Positions 1 through 7,104 of a stretch of 64,000 bases of DNA are shown here, piece by piece. The notes below the pieces were generated by a model. It saw nothing but the letters and a program-made list of their open reading frames with translations. It did not search any database and was not told the origin of the DNA. The translations under genes were made by a program, and so were the position numbers. Origin of the DNA: an uncultured Clostridia bacterium (lineage in GTDB: Bacteria > Bacillota > Clostridia > TANB77 > CAG-508); assembly GCA_934157035.1 (NCBI GenBank), contig CAKPHG010000002.1:1-64000 (forward strand), read 5' to 3'. Numbering within the stretch: position 1 is the stretch's first letter; each line of letters begins with the position of its first letter.

Positions 1-16
1 GAAGAAAGGAGAATTT

Positions 17-364
17 ATGAAAGAAGAATTAATAAAAAAATTAAAAGCAGAAATGGAAAAATTTAAAGAAAAAATAAGAGAAAGTGGAGTTGATTATGCA
101 ATAGATAGGGCTTATGAAATAACAGTAAAACAGGAGATAATAGACATATTTGAATATGATAAAGATTTATCAAATGAAGAATATAAAGTTCTAAAATCAA
201 GAGAAAATTTACTAGAAGATTGCTATGATGGGTGGTTAAAATGTGATGGAAATTTAAGGAGTGAACTTGAATTTTCAGTTGATGACACAATAGATAAAGT
301 ATCAGATGATTTTGCAAAAGAAAAAGAACAAAAGTCTAAAAAACACAAAGAAAAGGAGAGATAA
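17..364 (+). CDS. DUF3848-like small mobile-element protein
   Basis: A 115-residue acidic/lysine-rich protein with no signal peptide or membrane segment. An AGAAAGGAG ribosome site ends a few bases before the ATG. The layout (an N-terminal amphipathic helix with many K/E, then a central segment of the type YEITVKQEIIDIF and a C-terminal lysine-rich tail) resembles the DUF3848 family, which is found in integrative and conjugative elements of Firmicutes and has no established biochemical role. The next gene starts one base after this stop codon, so the two are co-transcribed and probably translationally coupled. The family assignment is from memory of the pattern and is moderate; a mobile-element setting is supported by the neighbouring Toprim and ParA genes. 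Confidence 0.6.
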   Translation: MKEELIKKLKAEMEKFKEKIRESGVDYAIDRAYEITVKQEIIDIFEYDKDLSNEEYKVLKSRENLLEDCYDGWLKCDGNLRSELEFSVDDTIDKVSDDFAKEKEQKSKKHKEKER

Positions 365-365
365 A

Positions 366-797
366 ATGAGCAAGTTTTTACCAAAAGATGAGATATTATC
401 AATAAAAAGTGTTGATTTATTCACTTATCTAAAGACTTGTTTTCCAAGTGAATTACAATTATTTTGTAATGGAACTTATACTACAAAAACACATAGTAGC
501 TTAAAAATTTCTAATGGATTATGGCATTATTTTAAAGAAGGTATTGGTGGAAAAAATGCAGTTGATTATCTTGTAAAAGTAGAAAATTATGACTTTCTTT
601 CAGCTTGTAATAAAGTTAAAAATGATATGAATTTAAAAAATAATATAAGCCTAGAAGAAATAGAAGAACAAGAAAAAATGAAATCAGCAAAGTTAGTTTT
701 ACCACCTAAAAATGAAACAAACAATAAAGTTATTTGTTACCTTATGAAACGAGGAATTGATTTAGAAATAATAGAAAATTGCATAAAAAAGGAATGA
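366..797 (+). CDS. CHC2/Toprim primase-like protein, N-terminal part (frameshifted)
   Basis: The first 143 residues of a DUF3991/Toprim-type protein of conjugative elements, a family related to DnaG-type primases and thought to act in element replication or transfer. The start is the ATG after AAAGGAGAG, one base after the preceding stop; an in-frame start 60 bases further upstream lies inside the previous gene and has no ribosome site. The N-terminal half carries the CHC2-like pattern around LWHYFKEGIGGKNAVDYL. The frame closes at 797 right after codons ATA AAA AAG, but the sequence continues smoothly in the -1 frame (IKK then GMIYEDY). This is either a one-base loss in the A-run or a programmed -1 slip, because A AAA AAG is positioned exactly as a slippery heptamer. 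Confidence 0.75.
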   Translation: MSKFLPKDEILSIKSVDLFTYLKTCFPSELQLFCNGTYTTKTHSSLKISNGLWHYFKEGIGGKNAVDYLVKVENYDFLSACNKVKNDMNLKNNISLEEIEEQEKMKSAKLVLPPKNETNNKVICYLMKRGIDLEIIENCIKKE

Positions 798-1195
798 TTT
801 ATGAAGATTATCCTTATAATAATGCAATTTTTTTAGGCTTTGATTTAGAAAATAGACCTAGATATTGTGCAATAAGAGCAACAAATACAAGCAATTTTAA
901 AAGAGAAAGTTACGGCAGTGATAAAGCATATTCATTCAAAATGGAAGCAATAGATAAAGAAAAAACAAATACATTATATTTATTTGAATCTGCAATTGAC
1001 ACATTATCTTTTGCAACATTTTTACGATATAGTGGTAAAAACTTTGAAGATTATAATTTGATTTCTCTTGCAGGAATATATAAAACAGCTAGTGACTTTT
1101 CAAAATCAAAAATACTTTTTCCGTATATGCTTTCTTCTGCAACTTTTGTTCCTTTTGGAATAACTGTATTAAAAATTTTGATATGTTCTCCATAA
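779..1195 (+). pseudogene. Toprim-domain part of the primase-like gene, 3' end lost
   Basis: This is the -1-frame continuation of the preceding gene, not an independent gene; the nominal TTG start has no ribosome site. Residues up to about LISLAGIY (near position 1,080) look like the Toprim core, with LYLFESAIDTLSF giving the conserved acidic E of the Toprim fold. From about 1,085 onward the reading frame is only the antisense of the convergent parA gene, so the last ~37 residues are junk and the real gene is truncated there. Missing are the DxD end of the Toprim fold and the C-terminus. Mobile-element origin is clear; whether the truncation is biological or an assembly join cannot be told from sequence alone. 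Confidence 0.6.
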
Positions 1196-1821
1196 TTATC
1201 GTGTATGCTTTGTATAACATTCCTTGTTAAGTTGGTATTTCTATCTACAATATTCAGCAGTATTCCATCAATTTTAAGTTTAGGATTTATTCTAAACTTT
1301 ATCTTGTTAATCGTTTCTAATAATTGTGTCATTCCCTTTACAGGGAGATATTGTGCTTGAACAGGAATTATTACGCTATTTGATGCAGTTAAAGCATTCA
1401 TTGTTAGCATACCTAAACTTGGTCGGCAATCAATAATAATATAATCATAGTTATCTTTTACTTTACCTAGTAAATTATCTAAAACATACTCTCTGCTCAT
1501 TACATTGACTAATGATAATTCAATAGATTCTAGTTCAATATTAGATGGTAAAATATCAAAGCCTTCTTTATGTTCTAATATTCCTAGTTGCTCTATATCT
1601 TCATTTCTTATCTCTTTATCTAGTGCATTTGCAAGTGTATTTTTTAATTCATCTTGTGTTTGCCAACCTGATGATGCTGTCAAATCTCCTTGTGGATCAC
1701 AATCAATAAGCAATACTCTTTTTCCTTCTCTTACTAATCCTGCACCCAAATTAAGTGCAGTTGTAGTTTTACCTACTCCACCTTTTTGATTAGCAATTGC
1801 AATTACTTTACATTTTGACAT
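1051..1821 (-). CDS. ParA-family partition ATPase, C-terminus replaced
   Basis: ParA/Soj/MinD-type P-loop ATPase (about 256 residues) of the kind carried by plasmids and integrative elements for partition or maintenance. It has the deviant Walker A motif KGGVGKTT at residues 13-20, the A' motif IDCDPQGDLT near residue 40 and the Walker B strand YIIIDCRPSLG near residue 130. GGAGG lies well placed upstream of the ATG. The expected family ending after GKSIFDFE, a lysine/alanine-rich helix of the KGKVAxAY type, is missing. The last ~13 residues read through the reverse complement of the Toprim gene instead. No parB follows, which fits a break near 1,085. The ATPase core is intact; function of the altered tail is unknown. 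Confidence 0.85.
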   Translation of the reverse strand: MSKCKVIAIANQKGGVGKTTTALNLGAGLVREGKRVLLIDCDPQGDLTASSGWQTQDELKNTLANALDKEIRNEDIEQLGILEHKEGFDILPSNIELESIELSLVNVMSREYVLDNLLGKVKDNYDYIIIDCRPSLGMLTMNALTASNSVIIPVQAQYLPVKGMTQLLETINKIKFRINPKLKIDGILLNIVDRNTNLTRNVIQSIHDNYGEHIKIFNTVIPKGTKVAEESIYGKSIFDFEKSLAVLYIPAREIKL

Positions 1822-1875
1822 TTTTCTTCACCTCCATTCTACAAAAAATTGCTACTTCAGTAATGAAATAGCGAT

Positions 1876-1915
1876 GTAAAAAAAAAGAACTGATATATAA
1901 AACAGTTCTTTTAAT
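1876..1915. terminator. Hairpin terminator between parA and small ORF
   Basis: The arms AAAAGAACTG and CAGTTCTTTT enclose an AT-rich loop, with T/A runs on both sides. It overlaps the end of the small minus-strand gene at 1917-2069 and can act in either direction; it would separate that gene from parA. Confidence 0.6.
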
Positions 1916-1916
1916 A

Positions 1917-2069
1917 TTATTTTTTATAATTTTTTATTATAAAATCATCTGCGATGTCCGTATATTCTCCATTTTTTAGTAGTCTATTTCTTTCTTCTAA
2001 TACAATTTTTAATAATAAGTTAGATTCTTTCTGGGTAAGTTTTACCTTTTTAAATACTCTTCTTTTCAT
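1917..2069 (-). CDS. Small basic protein of 50 residues, unknown
   Basis: A short open frame on the minus strand preceded by AAAGGAGATGCTTTCA before the ATG, a strong ribosome site at suitable spacing. The product starts MKRRVFKKVKLTQKES and is predicted to be mostly helical and basic, with no signal peptide. It lies between the 96-residue cargo gene (stop at 2137) and parA, in the same direction, so it is likely part of the same mobile-element cargo transcript. No family is recognised. Evidence is the ribosome site, codon use like its neighbours and a tidy hairpin after the stop. Confidence 0.55.
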   Translation of the reverse strand: MKRRVFKKVKLTQKESNLLLKIVLEERNRLLKNGEYTDIADDFIIKNYKK

Positions 2070-2136
2070 TGAAAGCATCTCCTTTCACTTATTTATTGTA
2101 TTGTAGCAGATATGTTTAAAAATTGCAAATATGAAA

Positions 2137-2427
2137 TTATCTTTCTTGTTGTTTTCTTAATTGCTGTAATTTTTTAAACTTATAATATATTTTCTTTGCT
2201 ATATTCTCATTATATTCTTTATCTACCTTTATTGCTTTCTGTTCTATAAGTTTTTGTGGCAATACAAATTTTCCAGTGTCCATAAATCTATATCTACCTT
2301 CTCTATCTTTTCCCATATACATTACTGTTATAGGTATAGTTTCTTCATTTATTAGTGGAATATACACTGTGCAAAATTGTCCTTTTTTCATATTATTTAA
2401 AAATTCTATGCTTTCAGATGTGTTCAT
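2137..2427 (-). CDS. Mobile-element cargo protein of 96 residues, unknown
   Basis: Start chosen at the ATG at 2427 because GGAGGTGT lies at ideal distance and the ATG overlaps the stop of the upstream gene as TAATG; a longer open frame upstream runs inside that gene. The N-terminal half has alternating hydrophobic strands (FCTVYIPLINEETIPITVMYMG) suggesting a small beta domain, the C-terminal third is a lysine/glutamine-rich helix. Translational coupling with the zinc-ribbon gene upstream implies a shared role. No family is recognised, and no function is proposed. Confidence 0.65.
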   Translation of the reverse strand: MNTSESIEFLNNMKKGQFCTVYIPLINEETIPITVMYMGKDREGRYRFMDTGKFVLPQKLIEQKAIKVDKEYNENIAKKIYYKFKKLQQLRKQQER

Positions 2428-3122
2428 TATTCTACACCTCCATTTCTTGCTTTTGCTCTGCATTTGTAAACATTGGCTTTATTCTTACAACTATGACAGC
2501 AATAATTTGCTTTTATATTATTTGCAAAGAAAGCTTTATTACAATACTTGCATATTTTCAATGTTCTTACAGGCTTTGAAATTTGAAGTGTAAAATATAG
2601 GTCTATCGCTTGTTTCAAACTTATAACCTTTACTGTCACATCATTCTCGATGTTGAATACAAAGTTTATCTCTGTATTCCTATCTGTTAGAATTGCAGGA
2701 ACTCTTATTCTATCGCTTTTTTTATCAATATTATATAAGAATTCATATAGCTTTCCTGCATATAATCGTATTAGTTCAAATGATTCTACATATTCCTTTG
2801 AAAATATTGTCATTCCTCTTACATCAAACTTTGAATTTGGTTTTGTATCTTCTAGTATTTGTTCTAATATAAGTCCAAACATTCCATATTTGTCTGCATA
2901 ATCTAATATCTCTCTGTCATTTATTTTCTCTTTAAAATACACTTTCTTACCAATATTTAATATATCCAGCATTTCATTGTCTATATATTTTACTAGGTCA
3001 ATTTTTTCTTTCCTTGCTCCCTTTACAGGTTTTATAAATTTTTCATTATCAATAATCTTTATTCCGTACTTGCTATAAGCACAGCATTTATCATCTGTTA
3101 CAAATTTTACATTTACATTCAT
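2427..3122 (-). CDS. Zinc-ribbon protein, DUF6076/CGNR-like
   Basis: About 231 residues. The C-terminus carries four cysteines as CKYCNKAFFANNIKANYC-x2-SCKNKA followed by a basic YKCRAKAR stretch, the pattern of a treble-clef or CGNR-like zinc-binding module seen in regulatory or cargo proteins of mobile elements; this module probably binds nucleic acid. The N-terminal ~190 residues are mixed alpha/beta with no motif I can name. AAAAGGAGG is two bases from the ATG at 3128 but eight from the ATG at 3122, so the latter is preferred. The stop overlaps the next gene's start. Assignment to DUF6076 is tentative. Confidence 0.65.
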   Translation of the reverse strand: MNVNVKFVTDDKCCAYSKYGIKIIDNEKFIKPVKGARKEKIDLVKYIDNEMLDILNIGKKVYFKEKINDREILDYADKYGMFGLILEQILEDTKPNSKFDVRGMTIFSKEYVESFELIRLYAGKLYEFLYNIDKKSDRIRVPAILTDRNTEINFVFNIENDVTVKVISLKQAIDLYFTLQISKPVRTLKICKYCNKAFFANNIKANYCCHSCKNKANVYKCRAKARNGGVE

Positions 3123-3156
3123 TTTCATTTCCTCCTTTTAAATTTTGGCATAAAAA

Positions 3157-3192
3157 TATAGCGAACTAATTATTTCTAATCAATTCGCTCTG
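3157..3192 (-). terminator. Terminator after comEC
   Basis: On the minus strand the arms AGCGAATTGATTA and TAATTAGTTCGCT form an imperfect stem with a GAAA-like loop, followed by a T-rich run. It ends the comEC transcript before the zinc-ribbon gene and roughly marks the edge of the mobile-element DNA. Confidence 0.6.
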
Positions 3193-3194
3193 TT

Positions 3195-5564
3195 CTATGT
3201 AATACATCTCTGTATTTTTATTATTCTGCCTTTTTTATTTACTGTAATGCTTATCTCCCCATTTTCATCTGTTCTGTATATTCTTGTTCCATTCTCTTTT
3301 AGCCTTTGTATTACTTCATTGCTTGGATGTCCAAAATTATTATTTTTTCCAACTCCTATCAAAGCAACTTTAGGATTTATTGCTTTTAAAAATTCTCCAG
3401 TAGTAGAAGTTTTAGAGCCGTGATGTGCTACTTTTAATACATCTGCTTTTAAGTTTATATTTTTTCTTAATATAAGTTCTTCAGCTTCCATTTCAATGTC
3501 TCCTGTTAATAGCATTGAAAAAGAATTATATTCTACCTTACACACTATTGAATTATTATTCATTGGATTATTTATCATTAGTTTGTTTTCTGGGTGTATA
3601 ATTGATATTTTTATACCACCAATTTTTAATACATCACCTTCTTTCACATAAATTAGTTTTATCTTTTTTTCTTTTGCAATAGATAAAATATGCCTATAAA
3701 TATCATTTTCTTCAAGTTGTCTAGTTAGTATAATGCTTGATACATCTATCTTTCCTAATATTTGGGCAACTCCTGTTGCGTGGTCTGAGTCAAAGTGAGA
3801 TATTAAAATATAATCTAATTTTGTTATTCCTTTATTTAGTAGATAAGGTATTAGTGTTTGTTTACCTATATTAAATGATTCTTCGTCTCTTGAGCCTCCT
3901 CCATCTATTAAAATTTTCTTTCCTTTTGGAGTTGAAATAAGCATTGAATCGCCTTGTCCTACATCTATAAAAGATATGGTAAATGTTTTTGGAATGAAAT
4001 TTAGAATTAAATTTAAAATTATTATAATAATTACAAAGATAATAATTATTTTTTTATTTATCTTTTTTATTACTATTATTTTGTTTCTTTCTAAAATAAT
4101 AAAAATTAGAAATACATAATAAATAATTATTACATATATTTTAGGTGTTGGAAAGTAAACTTTAGAAAATGGTAATTCTGCACAAAAATGTGCTATTTTA
4201 ATTAACAAATTTAAAAATGTTTGTAAAATTAAAAACATTACTTTTGAAATAGGGCTAATTATATATGAAGCAAATACAGATATAAAACCAAGTATTATTA
4301 TAATTCCTATTATTGGTGATATTAATAAATTTGAAATAATAAATGTAAATGATATTGTATTGTAGTGAAATAAAACTATTGGAAATATAACTAAATTTGC
4401 ACTTATTGTAATAAGTATAATATCAAGTATTTTTTCCTTTACCTTATGGATTATTTTTTTGAATTTACTATTTTTGTCTTCTTTTTTCTTTTTCAATTTT
4501 TTTAAAATTGGATAAATAAGTACTATTCCTATAGTTCCTCCATACGAAAGCTGTAAACCAATATCTAAAATAAGATATGGATTTATGATTAGAATAATTA
4601 AAAGTGAAATACTTATACTTGCTAATACGTGTGCTTTTTTATGAAAAAGGCTTGCTAAAATAATGTATGAACTCATAAAACATGCCCTTGTTACAGAAGC
4701 TGTCTTACCTGTAAGAATAATAAAAAATAATAAAATAAAAATTGTTATTATTTTTGATATCTTTTTATTAAATTTCATCTTATTTATAACAAATGTTATT
4801 CCTAGCATTATATATGATACATGCATACCTGAAATTGCCAAAACATGCGATAAGCTACTGTTTCTGAAATCCTCTTGTATTTCCTTTTGAAGATTATTTT
4901 TATTTCCTATTAATATACCTGAAAGTAACTTGCTTGTTTCATTAGACAAATTTTGTTCTATTTTTATTTTCATAGAATTACTAACTTTATTAGCTAATAA
5001 ATCAATTACATCTACATTATTTTTCTTTATAAGTTTTATATCTTTTTTATCTACACTTATAATTCCATAAACATTTTTAGATTTTAAATATTGTTTATAA
5101 TCAAATCCTCCTTCGTTTCTAGCACTACTCGCCTCTTCAAAATTTCCTTTTATTATAATTTTATCTCCATAACTTAATAGTTTTTCTTCTTTTTTTACGT
5201 TTAATTGTAGATTTGTATTTTTATAACTTTTATTTTCATTTATTTTTTCTACTTTTAAAATATATTGATTTTTATATTGTTTATCCATAGGATTTGAAAT
5301 AATAGTCCCTACTATTTCAAGATTTTCACTAACATTTTTGTATTTTTCATCAAAAGACTTTTCTAGTAGTGTAATTTGTATATTTGATATAATAACACTT
5401 ACCAAAAATAAAATTACGTATTTTCTCAATCTTATTTTCTTTTTTATTGTTAGATATGTATATGTAAAAATTAAAGGTATAACAAAAAGGACTATACTTA
5501 TTTTTAAGTATAGCCCCCATATTATACCAAATATCCATGCAATAGTTATGAAAAATAATTCCAT
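3195..5564 (-). CDS. comEC: ComEC/Rec2 DNA-uptake channel protein
   Basis: A 789-residue polytopic membrane protein that moves single-stranded DNA across the cytoplasmic membrane in natural competence. Order of parts: N-terminal membrane helices and an OB-like DUF4131 region (about residues 1-205), the competence domain with the hallmark SHVLAISGMHVSY near residue 240 and many helices up to about 510, then a metallo-beta-lactamase-type domain beginning SFIDVGQGDSML and with ISHFDSDHATG as metal-binding motif, plus VAHHGSKTS. Length matches the family (about 750-780). AAGGAG sits six bases before the ATG. It follows the NlpC/P60 gene by 35 bases and probably shares its promoter. Other late competence genes are not in the window. 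Confidence 0.95.
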   Translation of the reverse strand: MELFFITIAWIFGIIWGLYLKISIVLFVIPLIFTYTYLTIKKKIRLRKYVILFLVSVIISNIQITLLEKSFDEKYKNVSENLEIVGTIISNPMDKQYKNQYILKVEKINENKSYKNTNLQLNVKKEEKLLSYGDKIIIKGNFEEASSARNEGGFDYKQYLKSKNVYGIISVDKKDIKLIKKNNVDVIDLLANKVSNSMKIKIEQNLSNETSKLLSGILIGNKNNLQKEIQEDFRNSSLSHVLAISGMHVSYIMLGITFVINKMKFNKKISKIITIFILLFFIILTGKTASVTRACFMSSYIILASLFHKKAHVLASISISLLIILIINPYLILDIGLQLSYGGTIGIVLIYPILKKLKKKKEDKNSKFKKIIHKVKEKILDIILITISANLVIFPIVLFHYNTISFTFIISNLLISPIIGIIIILGFISVFASYIISPISKVMFLILQTFLNLLIKIAHFCAELPFSKVYFPTPKIYVIIIYYVFLIFIILERNKIIVIKKINKKIIIIFVIIIIILNLILNFIPKTFTISFIDVGQGDSMLISTPKGKKILIDGGGSRDEESFNIGKQTLIPYLLNKGITKLDYILISHFDSDHATGVAQILGKIDVSSIILTRQLEENDIYRHILSIAKEKKIKLIYVKEGDVLKIGGIKISIIHPENKLMINNPMNNNSIVCKVEYNSFSMLLTGDIEMEAEELILRKNINLKADVLKVAHHGSKTSTTGEFLKAINPKVALIGVGKNNNFGHPSNEVIQRLKENGTRIYRTDENGEISITVNKKGRIIKIQRCIT

Positions 5565-5599
5565 ATATACTCCTTGTATTTTTATTTGCCCCTATTTAC

Positions 5600-6961
5600 T
5601 TAAATTACTCTTCTTGCAGTTTCATATCTAGTATTATAACTTCCTGTTAACAATGTAGAAATTTTTACACAATACCCTGTTCCTGAAGATGCATGAATAA
5701 ATTCTCCATTTCCTATATAAATTCCGCAATGTCCAATTCCTTCCATAGTCTCATAATCTTTAAAAAACACTAAATCTCCTGGTTGTAAATCTTGTTTTTC
5801 TACATATACACCATTTTTAGATTGTGCTCTTGCTGAGTGACTAAGTGAGACTCCAAAATTTTTATATACAAACATTGTAAAACCTGAGCAATCAAATGTA
5901 GATGGTCCTGAACCTCCATATACATATTTACATCCTAAATATTGTTTTGCAAATTCTACAATTTCTTCTCCTTTTGATGACATTTTTTGAACATCATTGG
6001 TATTAGAATTTTCTTCTTGCTCTTCACTTTTTCTTTCTTCTGAGCCTCTATTTGTTACGTCTTGTTTTGTACTAGATAATAATCTTTTTGCAATATAACC
6101 TGTATTTCCAGCTACTTCAACTTTGTACCATTCACCTATTTCGGCAGTAACAATTACAGAATTATTTAAAACTAATGTATCTACATATTCATATTCTGTT
6201 CCAGGTCCTTTTCTTACATATATTGATGCAGAATTAACATACATTGTTTTTCTAGTAATTGCTGTCTCTTCTTGTTCTGTTTTTGTCTGTGTTTCTGTAT
6301 TTGTATTACTTTCATTGTTATTTACTGTTTCTTCATTTTTGTTTTCATCTTGTTTATTTTCTTCTGTTTTTGTATTATTTTCAGTTTGCTGTTCTACTGC
6401 AGTTTTAGGTACCCATGCATTTATTTGTTCTGTTTGAATATAATACCAATTATTTGTTTCATCTACTAATGTTACCTTTAGTCCTTTATTTAAACTTGCT
6501 AATTTACTTGAATTTATTAATGGTAAAATATAAGCTTCTGTATTTGCTCTTAAAGTGGATTCTTTTACTTCAAACTCTTTTTTATCTTGTTTAGTATTTT
6601 CATTATTTTTAGTAGTATTGTCAATATTATTTTCTTCACTACTTGGTTCTTGCGATACTGGTTCTTCTTGATCTTTGTTTTCAGACTCTGTTTTTTCTAC
6701 TTTTACATAGTCTTTACTAACAAATCCTGTTATGTTATTTTTTGTTTTAACTTTATACCAACCTTCTACTTCTTCAAGTACATCTAATTTTTCCCCTTGA
6801 TTTAATAATCTTAATACACTTGAACTTGTAGAAGCCTCTTTTCTTAGATTTAATGTATCTGTATCTACTGTAGCAGTATCTGCATTACATATTGTACTAA
6901 CTCCTAATGTTACAAACAAAGTTGTAACTACTCCTACTGCAACTTTTTTGTTAAATTTCAT
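5600..6961 (-). CDS. Secreted SH3-domain NlpC/P60 peptidoglycan hydrolase
   Basis: A 453-residue exported endopeptidase that cuts the stem peptides of peptidoglycan. It has a signal peptide (KFNKKVAVGVVTTLFVTLGVSTICNA, cleavage near residue 28), three bacterial SH3 domains (about 30-90, 135-195 and 235-300) joined by long Glu/Asn/Thr-rich linkers, then a C-terminal NlpC/P60 domain from about 330. The catalytic set is visible: Cys358 in FDCSGF, His411 in GIGHCGIYIG and His423 in EFIHAS. The SH3 domains probably bind the cell wall. A consensus promoter lies upstream and comEC follows in the same direction. The combination resembles wall hydrolases of Bacilli and Clostridia; the precise bond cut is not known. 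Confidence 0.92.
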   Translation of the reverse strand: MKFNKKVAVGVVTTLFVTLGVSTICNADTATVDTDTLNLRKEASTSSSVLRLLNQGEKLDVLEEVEGWYKVKTKNNITGFVSKDYVKVEKTESENKDQEEPVSQEPSSEENNIDNTTKNNENTKQDKKEFEVKESTLRANTEAYILPLINSSKLASLNKGLKVTLVDETNNWYYIQTEQINAWVPKTAVEQQTENNTKTEENKQDENKNEETVNNNESNTNTETQTKTEQEETAITRKTMYVNSASIYVRKGPGTEYEYVDTLVLNNSVIVTAEIGEWYKVEVAGNTGYIAKRLLSSTKQDVTNRGSEERKSEEQEENSNTNDVQKMSSKGEEIVEFAKQYLGCKYVYGGSGPSTFDCSGFTMFVYKNFGVSLSHSARAQSKNGVYVEKQDLQPGDLVFFKDYETMEGIGHCGIYIGNGEFIHASSGTGYCVKISTLLTGSYNTRYETARRVI

Positions 6962-7001
6962 TTTCTATCATCCTTTCGATTATTAGGAAATTTACGCTTA
7001 T

Positions 7002-7030
7002 AGTATATATATAAATAAACTAAAAGTCAA
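7002..7030 (-). promoter_or_regulatory. Sigma-A promoter of the NlpC/P60-comEC unit
   Basis: On the minus strand TTGACT (7025-7030) and TATACT (7002-7007) are separated by exactly 17 bases. Transcription would start near 6,995, giving a leader of about 35 bases. Confidence 0.8.
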
Positions 7031-7041
7031 GTAAATTTCAT

Positions 7042-7070
7042 TTGACTATTTAGGGTTTTTGTTGTATTAT
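7042..7070 (+). promoter_or_regulatory. Sigma-A promoter of the clpE-pgsA unit
   Basis: TTGACT (7042-7047) and TATTAT (7065-7070) with a 17-base spacer. Its -35 box is back-to-back with that of the divergent NlpC/P60 promoter (11 bases apart), so the two polymerases cannot both bind easily. TTTGACT also resembles one half of a CtsR box, but the second direct half-site expected for CtsR is absent. Confidence 0.75.
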
Positions 7071-7104
7071 ATAATGGTAAAAATTTAAGGAGGAAAGACA
7101 ATAT

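Noticed and set aside
63..317. 84-residue minus-strand open frame opposite the DUF3848-like gene
   Set aside because: Antisense to a gene with a good ribosome site; its composition is typical of a shadow frame.
7025..7047. CtsR operator upstream of clpE
   Set aside because: Only one TTTGACT-like half is present, and the arms are inverted instead of direct repeats; the sequence is fully explained by two -35 boxes.
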